A DNA stretch of 64,000 nucleotides from an uncultured bacterium (GCA_949840775.1 CATKXO010000008.1:1-64000), one strand, 5' to 3'; positions 7,209 through 15,914 are shown, counted from the first letter of the stretch. Notes: generated by a model from the letters alone, not told the origin. Translations and numbers: made by a program.

Positions 7209-9698
7209 TTACGGGAGCAAAGCCCGGATGTTGACCTCGGTAAAGTCGTACCAGGGGGCGTCGGGTTTCTTCTCCTGCTCCCGGACGGCCCTGTTGTATT
7301 CCTCCCCGGTGGTGTTGTCTCCGTTCACCAGGAAGGTATCAAAGTCCGCTCCGCCGCCTGGGCCCATCGCCAGAAGCGTACACCCGAAATATGGCTGGCC
7401 GCTGTCACTGAAATAGAGGCGGGCTGTGCCCTCTTCGCTGCCGTTTTCCAGGGAGTAGTCAAAGCTGCCGTCGGTTTTCAGGTTCCAGAAGGTCCTCCAA
7501 TCGTGGGGGTAGCCGTAAACCTGCCCCTCCCTTTGGCGGAGGACCAGGTAGCCGGTCAGGTCATTGCCCACGTCGGCGGTGTGGACCACCACCTCCCGTA
7601 CCCCGTCGCCGTCCAGGTCGATCACGGTGAACTCCCCCATGGCGGCGTAGCTGCTGGAGGGGCTGAAGATGGCGGGAACGGAGCGGATATCCATGGCGGT
7701 GACGCTCCCGTCTTCACTGACGAACTGGAACTGCGCCTGTCCCAGCAGCACCTCCCGAAGGACGTCCTGCTGCTCCTTCGCCAGCTCTACGAGCTCAGGC
7801 GGGAGGTTGATGGGCTCCGCAGTTCTGGCAATGGGGGTGTACCGGCCGCTGGCCCGGTCTGTGGGAAGGAGGATATAGGTGTATCCGTCTTTTTCAAAAT
7901 CCCAGTACAGAACATAACCGCCGTCTCTGTCCGTTTCGCCCCCCGCCCACAGGGTGAACAGGACCGCGTTGGACGCCAGCTCCGGGATTTCCGGTCCGGG
8001 GTCGCCGGAGTCCAGCGGGACGCAGCCGGTCAGATACTCCCTGGCCCGCGCCAGCTTGTTCGCCTCACTGATGACGCCTCCGTTCGCCCACGTTCCGGTG
8101 CGGTAGCTGATGGCTTTCGTGTCCGTGATCTGGTTGAGGAAATTTTGATAGGGGTCCGCCCTGCGCTGCTGCCTGGCCAGCGCCATCAGCCGGGAGATGG
8201 TGTCGCCGGGGAGGGAGGCCAGAATCTCCACGGTGTTCTCCTCCCGCTTCGGATACCACTGGACCAGCAGACAGGTCGTGTTCCACGGGACCAGCCAGTA
8301 GCGGTGGGCGGTCTCCATATCCCGTTCGGCGGTGGGGTAGAGCACGAGGGGGTGTCCTGCGATGAGGTGCTGGTGCTCCAGCTCCTCCTGGGGGATGGGC
8401 TCCGGTGGATGGTTTGAGTCCAGGCTGAGTTCGTCCCAGCCGTAGCCCTCCAGATATGCCACCGGGGTCATTTTGGAGAGCAGTTCCCTGGCCTGGGCCA
8501 GCAATTCCGGGTCGGAGATTGGGGGAGGGGAGGACTGGCTGGAGATAGCAGGATTTCCAATCCCGATGAGCTGGGCCTCCCCAGTCTGGGCGAGAAACGC
8601 GTCAATCGCCTCTGACTTGGCCGGGGTGTCCCCCCGCCCGGCGAAGACGAACACTGCCGCCAACGCCACCACAGCGATTACCGCGAATAGGGCGGTCTTC
8701 ACCGTCTCAGGCTTCTTCACCAGGGCGGCCACCCGCTGCTGGATGGACTTCCTCCCGCCGGTCATGGCGGTGGAGCAGGACAGCAGGTCGGCGGGCCGCA
8801 GGGACCGGGCGGCCACCATGTCCACCAGCGTGCGGCCGTAGGGGATGCGCTCCGATTCTCCCAGGCGGGCCACCGCCCCCTCGTCGCAGGCCAGCTCGCC
8901 GTCCCCCTTGGACAGCCATACCGCCAGCCACACCAGGGGGTTGTACCAGTGCAGCGCCAGGGCCAGGCACCGCAGGGTGGACCAGATGTGGTCCTTGTGC
9001 CGGTAGTGGGTGAGCTCGTGGGCCAGAATGTGGCGCAGGGCGTCCGGGTCCTCTGCCGTTCCAGGGCTGAGGTAGACGGCGGGCCGGAGTACCCCGAACA
9101 GGCAGGGGGAGGACAGGTTGGCCGCCGTGTAGACGGGAATGGGGGTGTCCGCCCCCTCCAGCTCGTGGCGGTAATATCTCAGCCGCCCGGAGAAATAGCG
9201 GTTGGAGCTGAATATGGTCCAGGCTGTGCAGAGGGCTCCGATCACCCAGAGGGCCATCAGAAATTTGGGCAGGGTAGTGTAGAAGAAGTAGGTATCAATG
9301 CTGTCCTCTGAGAGGACAAAACACCGATGGACGCTCTCCATCTCCCTGCCGCCGATCTGGTGGATGTTGTACTCATAGGCGATCACATCCCCCGGTTTCA
9401 ATCCGGAATCTCTCATAGATTGCAGGCTCTCCTCCAGCAGGGGGCTGGAACGGATACGCAGGGCATACAGCTCCACGTCGGCCACCTCCGGGGCTAGGTT
9501 GGAGGCCAGCAGGGGCAGGGAATCGGAAGCCGGGGAGGGCAGCTCCACCTGGAAGGGCACCAGCAGCCGCAGCAGGACCACGCCCCACAGGGCGTACCGC
9601 AGCCGGGCGGACAGCCGGTTCCGGAACAGGAACCGCACCGCCAGCACAATCAGGATCAGGGCCGAGGAGGTCACGGCCCACTGGGTCAAAAGCTTCAT
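7209..9698 (-). CDS. BlaR1-type M56 metallopeptidase sensor
   Basis: An 829-residue membrane sensor-protease. Membrane segments lie near 8-25, 36-50 and 145-162. The zinc-peptidase motif HELTH is at 227-231, with ELACDEGAV further on. A membrane segment near 335-352 (TALFAVIAVVALAAVFVF) precedes a roughly 475-residue extracellular part that is not a penicillin-binding domain: I see no SxxK-SxN-KTG set. So the signal is unlikely to be a beta-lactam. Its start overlaps the stop of blaI by four bases, so the two are coupled. The family cleaves BlaI on activation. Confidence 0.85.
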   Translation of the reverse strand: MKLLTQWAVTSSALILIVLAVRFLFRNRLSARLRYALWGVVLLRLLVPFQVELPSPASDSLPLLASNLAPEVADVELYALRIRSSPLLEESLQSMRDSGLKPGDVIAYEYNIHQIGGREMESVHRCFVLSEDSIDTYFFYTTLPKFLMALWVIGALCTAWTIFSSNRYFSGRLRYYRHELEGADTPIPVYTAANLSSPCLFGVLRPAVYLSPGTAEDPDALRHILAHELTHYRHKDHIWSTLRCLALALHWYNPLVWLAVWLSKGDGELACDEGAVARLGESERIPYGRTLVDMVAARSLRPADLLSCSTAMTGGRKSIQQRVAALVKKPETVKTALFAVIAVVALAAVFVFAGRGDTPAKSEAIDAFLAQTGEAQLIGIGNPAISSQSSPPPISDPELLAQARELLSKMTPVAYLEGYGWDELSLDSNHPPEPIPQEELEHQHLIAGHPLVLYPTAERDMETAHRYWLVPWNTTCLLVQWYPKREENTVEILASLPGDTISRLMALARQQRRADPYQNFLNQITDTKAISYRTGTWANGGVISEANKLARAREYLTGCVPLDSGDPGPEIPELASNAVLFTLWAGGETDRDGGYVLYWDFEKDGYTYILLPTDRASGRYTPIARTAEPINLPPELVELAKEQQDVLREVLLGQAQFQFVSEDGSVTAMDIRSVPAIFSPSSSYAAMGEFTVIDLDGDGVREVVVHTADVGNDLTGYLVLRQREGQVYGYPHDWRTFWNLKTDGSFDYSLENGSEEGTARLYFSDSGQPYFGCTLLAMGPGGGADFDTFLVNGDNTTGEEYNRAVREQEKKPDAPWYDFTEVNIRALLP

Positions 9699-10075
9699 GA
9701 CTGTTCCTCCTCCGCCTTGCGCAGAATTTCGTAGAGCTCGTCAATCTCCGCCCTGGACAGGGCCTTGTCCTCCGCCAGGGCGGACACCATCAGCCCCACG
9801 CTGCCCCGGTAGACCTTATCCAGGAAGGAGCGGGTCTCCCCCCGGACGGCGTTCTCCCGCTGAACCGCCGGGGCATAGTGCTTTGTGCGGCCCTCCACGG
9901 TACACAGCACCAGCCCCTTGTCCTCCATCCGCCGCAGGGTGGTGATGGTGGTGCTCTTGGCCCAGCCCAGCCGGTCGTGGAGGGCGGCCACCAGCTCCAT
10001 CACCGTCTGGGGGGACCGTTCCCACAGGCAGTCCAGCACGTACCACTCGCTGTTGGTCAGGTTGATGTTGTCCAT
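9695..10075 (-). CDS. blaI: BlaI/MecI/CopY family repressor
   Basis: A 126-residue winged-helix repressor (LTNSEWYVLDCLW, AKSTTITTLRRMEDKGLV, HYAPAV). The C-terminal part carries the dimerisation helix cut by BlaR1-type proteases. AAAGGGG precedes the ATG. It is the first gene of a two-gene operon with the sensor protease, and dyads matching its expected operators lie upstream at 10178-10225. Confidence 0.93.
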   Translation of the reverse strand: MDNINLTNSEWYVLDCLWERSPQTVMELVAALHDRLGWAKSTTITTLRRMEDKGLVLCTVEGRTKHYAPAVQRENAVRGETRSFLDKVYRGSVGLMVSALAEDKALSRAEIDELYEILRKAEEEQS

Positions 10076-10100
10076 TGATTTTCCCCTTTCAGCTCCTGCC

Positions 10101-10167
10101 TGTGGAGCCCGCCCCCTTGGGCGGGCTGTTCCAGGGACATGACCCGCCGGAGGCGTCGGGTCCCACA
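10101..10167. repeat. REP-like two-armed palindromic element A
   Basis: TGTGG at one end and CCCACA at the other; left hairpin GCCCGCCCCCTTGGGCGGGC, right arm GACCCGCCGG...GGGTCCCACA. Confidence 0.65.
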
Positions 10168-10177
10168 GATTCCTTTG

Positions 10178-10225
10178 GTCTACTTTGTAGACCTATCATA
10201 TCACGGATGGTCTACAATGTCAACC
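10178..10225. promoter_or_regulatory. two BlaI-type operator dyads
   Basis: GTCTACTTTGTAGAC (10178-10192) is a perfect dyad, and GGTCTACAATGTCAACC (10209-10225) is a second, imperfect one with the TACA-NN-TGTA-like core known for BlaI/MecI. They lie between divergent blaI and the flavoprotein-rubredoxin gene and could control both. Confidence 0.65.
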
Positions 10226-10315
10226 AGAAAAATTTTCCGGATAGCCGGTGGACTTTTGGGAAAAACTGTGATAGACTGCTTGTATAGCACTTTAAACAAC
10301 AAAAAGGAGTTTTTT

Positions 10316-10936
10316 ATGGACAACAAGGTTATGTATTCCCTGAGCTACGGCCTGTTTGTACTCTCCGCTCGCCGGGGGGACAAGGACAACGGCTGCATCA
10401 CCAACACCGCCATCCAGGTGACCACCGAGCCCAACCGCATTGTGGTGGCCGTCAACAAGAGCAACTACACCCACGACATGGTGAAGGAGACGGGCCACTT
10501 CACCGTCTCCATCCTGTCGGAGGAGGCGAAGTTCGACCTGTTCCAGCGGTTCGGCTTCCAGTCAGGCCGGGATGTGGACAAGTTTGCTGGCTTTGAGGCC
10601 CACACCGGCAAGGACGGGGACGGCATCCCCTACGTCACCCAGGGGACCAACGCCTGGCTGAGTTGCAAGGTGGTGTCCGCCACCGACCTGGGCACCCACA
10701 CCCTCTTCCTGGCCGACGTGCTGGACGGCGGCGTCATCTCCTCCGTCCCCAGTGCCACCTACTCCTACTATCAGGCCCACATCAAGCCCAAGCCCGGCGC
10801 ATCTGTCGCCCCCAGTGAGAAAAAACGCTGGGTGTGCAAGGTCTGCGGATACGTCTACGAGGGGGACGAGCTGCCCGCCGATTATATCTGCCCTCTGTGC
10901 AAGCATCCCGCCTCCGACTTTGAGCCGCTGGCATAA
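10316..10936 (+). CDS. flavin reductase-rubredoxin fusion (high molecular weight rubredoxin)
   Basis: A 206-residue two-domain redox protein. Residues 1-155 form an FMN-binding flavin reductase-like domain ([20 protein letters not shown]-like [10 protein letters not shown]). Residues 170-206 form a rubredoxin with CKVCGY and CPLC iron ligands. This matches Hrb of Moorella, which passes NAD(P)H electrons to flavodiiron NO/O2 reductases; no flavodiiron protein lies in the window. AAAAAGGAG precedes the ATG. The BlaI dyads upstream suggest that the neighbouring repressor controls it. Confidence 0.88.
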   Translation: MDNKVMYSLSYGLFVLSARRGDKDNGCITNTAIQVTTEPNRIVVAVNKSNYTHDMVKETGHFTVSILSEEAKFDLFQRFGFQSGRDVDKFAGFEAHTGKDGDGIPYVTQGTNAWLSCKVVSATDLGTHTLFLADVLDGGVISSVPSATYSYYQAHIKPKPGASVAPSEKKRWVCKVCGYVYEGDELPADYICPLCKHPASDFEPLA

Positions 10937-10949
10937 AATTTCAAAAGAT

Positions 10950-10983
10950 CGCGCCAAGGAGGAAACCTTTGGCGCGGTTTTTG
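10950..10983 (+). terminator. terminator after the flavoprotein-rubredoxin gene
   Basis: Stem CGCGCCAAGG / CCTTTGGCGCG with a one-base bulge, then TTTTTTG. Confidence 0.8.
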
Positions 10984-11003
10984 CGTCTATTATAGGTGAG
11001 AGC

Positions 11004-11114
11004 AAAAGCCTCCCTTCGCAAAGGGAGGGGGACCGCCGGGCGAAGCCCGGTGGTGGAGGGTTTAAACCCCCACCGCCCTGCGGGCGGAGCCCCCTTTGCG
11101 AAGGGGGCCTTTTG
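11004..11114. repeat. dispersed element with terminal inverted repeats, copy 2
   Basis: Same ends as the copy at 3286-3406 (AAAAGCCTCCCTTCGCAAAG ... TGCGAAGGGGGCCTTTT). The inner hairpin differs (ACCGCCGGGCGAAGCCCGGTGG), so stems vary while pairing is kept. It ends 17 bases before the ribosome site of the sigma factor gene. Confidence 0.75.
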
Positions 11115-11146
11115 GGTGCGTAGATATAGAAAAGGAGGCCCCACCC

Positions 11147-11707
11147 ATGGAGGACGGCAAAATCATCGACCTGTACTGGGCCCGGTCCCAGCAGGCCATC
11201 GCGGAGAGCGAAGAGAAGTACGGTCCATACTGCCACACCATCGCCCGGCGCATTCTGGACCGGGAGGAGGACGCGGAGGAGTGCGTCAACGACACCTGGC
11301 TCCACGCCTGGAACGCCATGCCCCCTCAGCGGCCGGGGATTTTGTCCGCCTTTTTCGGCAAGCTGACCCGGAATCTGTCCCTGGACCGGTGGCGGCGGCT
11401 GAAGGCGGCCAAGCGGGGCGGCAATCAGGTGGAGGTGGCCCTCCACGAGCTGGAGGACTGCCTGCCCGACCATCACCGCCCCGATGAGACGCTGGAGGCC
11501 GGGGAGACAGCGGCCCTCATTTCCGCCTTCCTCCGCCGGTATCCGGAGGCGGACCGGGCCCTGTTTGTCCGCCGGTACTTCCACCTGGAGCCCCTGGAGG
11601 AGCTGGCGGACCGGTTTGGGCTGAGTGTGGGACAGGTGAAATCCCGGCTCCACCGGATGCGGGCAAAGCTGAGAATGGAGCTGGAGAAGGAGGGGGTGGC
11701 GGTATGA
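11147..11707 (+). CDS. ECF-type sigma factor
   Basis: A 186-residue sigma-70 family protein. Region 2 is near 25-90 (YCHTIARRILDREEDAEECV, NDTWLHAWNA) and region 4 near 125-180 (LEELADRFGLSVGQVKSRLHRMRAKL, a helix-turn-helix). AAAGGAGG lies eight bases before the ATG. The stop overlaps the next gene by four bases (ATGA), so sigma factor and membrane partner are translated together. Confidence 0.9.
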   Translation: MEDGKIIDLYWARSQQAIAESEEKYGPYCHTIARRILDREEDAEECVNDTWLHAWNAMPPQRPGILSAFFGKLTRNLSLDRWRRLKAAKRGGNQVEVALHELEDCLPDHHRPDETLEAGETAALISAFLRRYPEADRALFVRRYFHLEPLEELADRFGLSVGQVKSRLHRMRAKLRMELEKEGVAV

Positions 11708-12348
11708 CCACAGAGCATATTTTAAACGCAATCGGCCTGCTGGACGACGACCTGGTCCGGGAGGCGGAGGAGTACCGCCGTCCCAGGGCCCGGTTTGACT
11801 ACCGGCGGTGGGGGTCCCTGGCCGCCTGCTGTGCCCTGGTGATTGCCCTGGGCTGGGGGGCGCTCTGGCTGGGTACGGGCGGGGATATGTACAAGGGCCT
11901 GGAGTGGGACGGGTTCAGCGGCGGGGCCGCGGAGAACCGGCCCGCCGCCAGCGCCCCCGCCGCCGGCACTCCCAACGCGAACGCCCCGGCCGGGAGTATG
12001 GCTCCGTCAGACGAAATGGACAGCAGCCTGAACGAGGCGCCCAGCCCTGAGCCTGGCAACCCCAGCGGGTCCGGGCCTATGGAGCCCGTTGCCCCCGGCG
12101 GGGCGGAGGGGGAGTTCTGCCCCGCCATCATGGTGGACGGGGTGCTCTACCGGTCCACCGGAGAGGCCGTCCCCGGAGAGCCCGACACCGGCATCATCCG
12201 GACGGTGGTGTCCTACACCAGCGGTACCCCGGAGATGGACGGCCAGACCAACTTCTCTCAGGACCTGTCCGCCCAATATGCCGTGACCGGCATGGGTTTG
12301 GTGGTGCTGGTGGAGGAGGAGTGGGTCCTCTTTGAGCCCATCCCGTAA
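11704..12348 (+). CDS. putative anti-sigma or membrane partner of the preceding sigma factor
   Basis: A 214-residue protein with a charged N-terminal cytoplasmic part (1-37), one membrane helix (about 38-58, SLAACCALVIALGWGALWL), a low-complexity Ala/Pro/Gly/Asn linker (about 75-135) and a small extracellular domain (about 138-214). The gene arrangement points to an anti-sigma factor, though no zinc-finger HxxxCxxC motif is seen. GC content of the linker is very high. Function is inferred from position. Confidence 0.65.
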   Translation: MTTEHILNAIGLLDDDLVREAEEYRRPRARFDYRRWGSLAACCALVIALGWGALWLGTGGDMYKGLEWDGFSGGAAENRPAASAPAAGTPNANAPAGSMAPSDEMDSSLNEAPSPEPGNPSGSGPMEPVAPGGAEGEFCPAIMVDGVLYRSTGEAVPGEPDTGIIRTVVSYTSGTPEMDGQTNFSQDLSAQYAVTGMGLVVLVEEEWVLFEPIP

Positions 12349-12360
12349 CAGGAGACAGAC

Positions 12361-12391
12361 GGCCTCCGGCAAGAGCCGGGGGCCGTTTTTT
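12361..12391 (+). terminator. terminator after the first sigma/anti-sigma pair
   Basis: Stem GGCCTCCGGC / GCCGGGGGCC with AAGA loop region, then GTTTTTT. Confidence 0.8.
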
Positions 12392-12462
12392 CAAAAAATT
12401 TTGAAAAGTCTGTCACAATTCCCAGTCCGCAATCGTGTTCAGGGTGAAAGGAGGTCGAGGGT

Positions 12463-12945
12463 ATGACGGAATGGAACAGCGCGCAGCAGGCGGGGCGCTT
12501 CGTGGAGGCCTACGCGGATGCGGTCCTGCGGCTGTGCCTGACCTACTCTCTGACCAGGGAGGATGCCCAGGATATCTGCCAGGACATCTTTCTCTCGCTG
12601 CTGGAGGACAACCGGCAATTTGAGGACGGAGAGCACGAGAAGGCATTTGTCCTGCGCTGTGCAATCAACGCCTGCAAGGACCTTCTGAAAAGCGCCGGGC
12701 GGCGCAGAACCGTACCCATGGATCAGGCCGAGCTGGTCCCCGCTCCGGAGCGGGAGGACAGCCCCCTGCCCGACGCCATCCGCGCCTTGCCCAAGCACTA
12801 CGGCGCGGTGATTTACCTCTTTTACTACGAGGGCTACAGCCTGGACGAGATCGCCCGGCTGTGTGCCTGTACCCCGGCGGCGGCCCGGAAGCGGCTCAGC
12901 CGCGCCCGGAAGCTGCTGGCAAAAGGATTGGAGGTGGCCCGATGA
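12463..12945 (+). CDS. second ECF-type sigma factor
   Basis: A 160-residue sigma factor: region 2 near 15-75 (YADAVLRLCLTYSLTREDAQDICQ split over two helices) and region 4 near 105-155 (YEGYSLDEIARLC, AAARKRLSRARKLL). AAAGGAGG precedes the ATG. The stop overlaps the ATG of the next gene by four bases. Different subgroup from the sigma factor at 11147, judging by the region 2 sequence. Confidence 0.9.
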   Translation: MTEWNSAQQAGRFVEAYADAVLRLCLTYSLTREDAQDICQDIFLSLLEDNRQFEDGEHEKAFVLRCAINACKDLLKSAGRRRTVPMDQAELVPAPEREDSPLPDAIRALPKHYGAVIYLFYYEGYSLDEIARLCACTPAAARKRLSRARKLLAKGLEVAR

Positions 12946-14378
12946 ACATCAAGGAGAGCTTTGAGCGCGTGGGCTTCACCCCGGAGGAAAAAATGGACCT
13001 GACCGCCCGTCTGGAGCGGGCGGCGGAATTGGAGGAGAATATGACAAGCGCGACAAAACGGAAGATTAAACGGATCAGCGGCGGCATGATTTTCGGTGTG
13101 GCCGCGGCGGCTATCATGACGGTGGGGGCCCTGGCCGCGGTCATCAGTCCCGGCCTGCGCTCCTGGTTCGACACCACTACCCCCGGCGCGTCCTCCGCCC
13201 TGGAGGACGGCATCTACCGCCTGGACCGCTCCCTGACCCACGAGGGCTGGACCGTCACCCTGGACGAGTGTGTGGGGGACGACAGCAGCCTGTATGTCTG
13301 CGTGGACATCACCGCCCCGGAGGGCACCGTGTTCGCTCCCCAGGAGGACAGGGACCTGCATATCATGTACTATATAGGGAGTATGGGGATGAATCTTCAG
13401 GAGATTCCAGACGAGGACCCCACGGACAACAGGAAGTCCTTCATCCTCCAGAGCAGCTGGCAGGCGGAGAGCCTCCGGGGACAGGCGGCCACCATCAAGG
13501 TCGGCCCCATTGAGGAGCACTGGTGGACAGACGCCCTCACAGAGGGCGCTCAGTACCACAAGGAGGCCCTTTTGGATTACGAGTGGGTCTTTGAGGACGT
13601 GAAGCTGGACTTCCCCGACCAGACCGTCCGCCTGACCCCCAACGTGGAGGTGCCCTGGATCGACGGGACCACCACGGTGACCCGGCTGGAGGTCTCCCCC
13701 CTCAGCATCCTGGTGGAGCTGGAGGGCGGCTCCTGTGCCACGTACCGGAATATTGCCAACGGCGACCCCTACGCCTATGATGACGCAGTCCAGGACCAGG
13801 AGACACTGGTGTTTGACGGCGGGATCGTCATGACCTTCGGCACGCCCAGCAAGACCTGGCAGGATAAGGTGTGGGAGATGGAGAAATCCCTGGAGCTGGG
13901 AGCGGTTCTGAAGGACGGCACCAGAGTGGATGCCACTGCCAACGTGGGACAGCCCGGGGGGACCCGGGAGGGGATCGAAGGCCCCGAGACCCCCTTCTTT
14001 GCCACCTGCCGGCGGTATTCCCCGTCCGGCAACGGTCCTACCGGACTGGTGGACCCCACCCAGGTGGACCACGTGACCGTGTGCGGGGTGGACATCCCCC
14101 TGGTCCCCTCCGCCGCCCCGGCCCCCAAGCCGGCCCCCGCCCCCGCTGTCCCGGAAAAGGAGGATACCCCCCAGGAGGCGGCCCCCACTGTGGGGACCGT
14201 CACCGCCGGGAAGGGGCTGAACGTCCGCTCCGGTCCCGGCACCCAGCACAAGGTGGTGGACAGCCTCCGCAAGGGCGCGGAGGTCACCATCCTTGGAGAG
14301 GACAGCGGCTTCTATCAGGTGGATTACGCCAGCGGAAAGACCGGGTATGTGTCCAAAAGCTACGTCACAGTGAAGTAA
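12942..14378 (+). CDS. membrane anti-sigma-type protein with DUF4179-like and SH3 domains
   Basis: A 478-residue protein. A cytoplasmic N terminus (1-45, with a RLERAAELEENM coiled segment) leads to one membrane helix (about 48-68, GMIFGVAAAAIMTVGALAAV). The large extracellular region (about 85-375) has the look of DUF4179 anti-sigma proteins. After a Pro/Ala linker (about 390-412) comes a bacterial SH3 domain (about 418-478; GLNVRSGPGTQHKVV, GKTGYVSKSYVTV), which usually binds peptidoglycan. It may sense the cell wall for the upstream sigma factor; this is inference from domains and coupling. Confidence 0.78.
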   Translation: MNIKESFERVGFTPEEKMDLTARLERAAELEENMTSATKRKIKRISGGMIFGVAAAAIMTVGALAAVISPGLRSWFDTTTPGASSALEDGIYRLDRSLTHEGWTVTLDECVGDDSSLYVCVDITAPEGTVFAPQEDRDLHIMYYIGSMGMNLQEIPDEDPTDNRKSFILQSSWQAESLRGQAATIKVGPIEEHWWTDALTEGAQYHKEALLDYEWVFEDVKLDFPDQTVRLTPNVEVPWIDGTTTVTRLEVSPLSILVELEGGSCATYRNIANGDPYAYDDAVQDQETLVFDGGIVMTFGTPSKTWQDKVWEMEKSLELGAVLKDGTRVDATANVGQPGGTREGIEGPETPFFATCRRYSPSGNGPTGLVDPTQVDHVTVCGVDIPLVPSAAPAPKPAPAPAVPEKEDTPQEAAPTVGTVTAGKGLNVRSGPGTQHKVVDSLRKGAEVTILGEDSGFYQVDYASGKTGYVSKSYVTVK

Positions 14379-14381
14379 ACG

Positions 14382-14410
14382 AAAAGGGCCCCCGTCCGGG
14401 GCCCTTTCTT
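14382..14410 (+). terminator. terminator after the second sigma/anti-sigma pair
   Basis: Stem AAAGGGCCCC / GGGGCCCTTT followed by CTTTCT. Confidence 0.8.
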
Positions 14411-14414
14411 TCTA

Positions 14415-14442
14415 TTGACAAAACAAATGCGTATGGTATAAT
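14415..14442 (+). promoter_or_regulatory. consensus sigma-A promoter of a short RNA
   Basis: TTGACA, 16 bases, TATAAT (TGGTATAAT). No reading frame longer than seven codons with a start follows. Confidence 0.8.
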
Positions 14443-14448
14443 AATGAC

Positions 14449-14541
14449 GAAAGGGATACCGTGACAAGCGGTTAGTCCCCGTATGATTTAGCTAAGGAAT
14501 AGCCGCTTCATTTTGGGGATGAGGGCGGCTATTTCCTTTTG
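14449..14541 (+). ncRNA. short RNA, antitoxin-like, copy 1 of a two-member family
   Basis: From the perfect promoter to the hairpin AAGGAATAGCCGC / GCGGCTATTTCCTT plus TTTT the transcript would be about 90 nt. The segment TTTAGCTAAGGAATAGCCGC is matched by the locus at 60611-60724. A convergent promoter (14556-14584) would make an antisense transcript across it. From memory, this architecture resembles antisense RNAs of type I toxin loci in Firmicutes with small hydrophobic toxins; here no toxin frame is left. Confidence 0.55.
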
Positions 14542-14555
14542 AAGATCTGCCAGCT

Positions 14556-14584
14556 ATAGTATGATGGTGCGGTAATTTTGTCAA
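14556..14584 (-). promoter_or_regulatory. convergent sigma-A promoter facing the short RNA
   Basis: On the reverse strand: TTGACA (14579-14584), 17 bases, TACTAT (14556-14561). The RNA would cross 14549-14449 antisense to the RNA above. Near its start it reads ATC TTC AAA AGG AAA TAG, possibly the tail of a lost toxin frame. Confidence 0.65.
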
Positions 14585-14596
14585 ATCATGCTGAAA

Positions 14597-14618
14597 GCCC
14601 CCGGCTTACGCCGGGGGC
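14597..14618 (-). terminator. hairpin after the CNNM gene
   Basis: Perfect stem GCCCCCGGC / GCCGGGGGC just after the stop of the gene ending at 14624; a TTTCAG follows on the reverse strand. Confidence 0.7.
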
Positions 14619-14623
14619 CTGGT

Positions 14624-15880
14624 TTATTTTTCCGGTTCTCCTTCTATAACCCGCACCTGAATCTCCAGCACCCGGCGGTGCTCCACTTTGGTGACGGTAA
14701 CGTCCAAGCCCTCGGCCTGGAACTGGTCCCCCGCCTCAGGGACCCGGCCCACCTGCTCCAGCACCCAGCCGGAGACGGTGGCGGCGTCACAGGCGCCCTT
14801 CACCTGGAACAGGTCATACATATCGTCCAGGTCGGCGGAGCAGGCAATGAGGAAGCTGCCGTCAGGCTGCTTCTGGAAGGTCTCAATCACCTCGTCGTGC
14901 TCGTCCCAGATCTCGCCCACCAGCTCCTCCAGGATGTCCTCCAGGGTGACGATGCCCTGGGTGCCGCCGTACTCGTCCACCACCACCGCCATGTGGACCT
15001 TGTTCTTCTGCAAAATCCGCAGCAGCTCAAAGGCTTTTGTGTTGCCGGTGGTGTAGAATACCGGGGATTTCAGGTTGGCCACCATGGTCTCCCCCCGGTG
15101 GCGGGCGGCGTAGAAGTCCTTCTCGTGGACAAAGCCCACGATGTTGTCCACCGTCTCGTGGTAGATGGGGATGCGGGAGTAGCCTGTCTCAGCGAAGAGG
15201 GAGGCCAGCTCCTCCATGGTGCTCTCCTCGTCGGCGGCGGTGAGGTCCACCCGGGGGGTGAGCAGGTCGGACACCTCCAGGTCGTTGAAGGCGATGGCGT
15301 TGCGGATCAGGTCGCTCTCGTGCTCGTCCAGGCCGCCCTCGGTCTGAGCCTGGTCCACCATGCCCACCAGCTCCTCCTCGGTGATGCCGTCCTCCCCCTT
15401 GGCCCGGAAGACCTTGCTCATCAGCTTCTTCCACTGGCTGAACAGGTAGTTCAGGGGGGTGAGCACCACCATGAACAGCTTCAGCAGGGGCTGAGCGAAC
15501 ATGGCGAAGTCCTCGGGCCGCTCCTTGGACAGGCTCTTGGGGGTGATCTCACCGAAGACCAGGATGATTACCGTCAGGGCCACGGTGGATACGGTGGGGC
15601 CGTACTGGTGGAACCACCTGGTGCACAGCACCGTGGATATGGTGGTGGCGGTGATGTTGACGATGTTGTTGCCGATGAGGATGGTGGACAGCAGCTTGTC
15701 GTACTCCTCCGCCAGGGCCAGGGTCTTCTCCGCCCGGCGGCTGCCGTTTTCGGCCCGGTTTTTCAGGCGGATGCGGTTGAGAGAGGTGTAGGCGGTCTCG
15801 GTGGCCGAGAAGTAGGCCGAAAGGACCACCAGAATCAGCAGGGTAATCAGCATGGCGATACTGGTACTGTCTATTTCCAT
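14624..15880 (-). CDS. CNNM/HlyC family transporter-associated membrane protein
   Basis: A 418-residue protein with the DUF21/CNNM membrane domain (about 5-180; [29 protein letters not shown]), a CBS pair (about 205-330; [26 protein letters not shown]) and a C-terminal CorC_HlyC domain (about 345-418). Relatives export or sense Mg2+/Co2+. The CBS and C-terminal parts are clearly paralogous to the shorter protein at 6263-7165. A weak ribosome site (GGAG, 13 bases before ATG) suggests modest translation. Confidence 0.88.
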   Translation of the reverse strand: MEIDSTSIAMLITLLILVVLSAYFSATETAYTSLNRIRLKNRAENGSRRAEKTLALAEEYDKLLSTILIGNNIVNITATTISTVLCTRWFHQYGPTVSTVALTVIILVFGEITPKSLSKERPEDFAMFAQPLLKLFMVVLTPLNYLFSQWKKLMSKVFRAKGEDGITEEELVGMVDQAQTEGGLDEHESDLIRNAIAFNDLEVSDLLTPRVDLTAADEESTMEELASLFAETGYSRIPIYHETVDNIVGFVHEKDFYAARHRGETMVANLKSPVFYTTGNTKAFELLRILQKNKVHMAVVVDEYGGTQGIVTLEDILEELVGEIWDEHDEVIETFQKQPDGSFLIACSADLDDMYDLFQVKGACDAATVSGWVLEQVGRVPEAGDQFQAEGLDVTVTKVEHRRVLEIQVRVIEGEPEK

Positions 15881-15914
15881 AGGGAAGGGATCACTCCATT
15901 TTTAATGTAATTTT

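Noticed and set aside
14411-14590. Small peptides such as MTKGIP, MRAAISF and MKRLFLS in the convergent-promoter locus
   Set aside because: No ribosome sites, under ten residues and not hydrophobic enough for a type I toxin.
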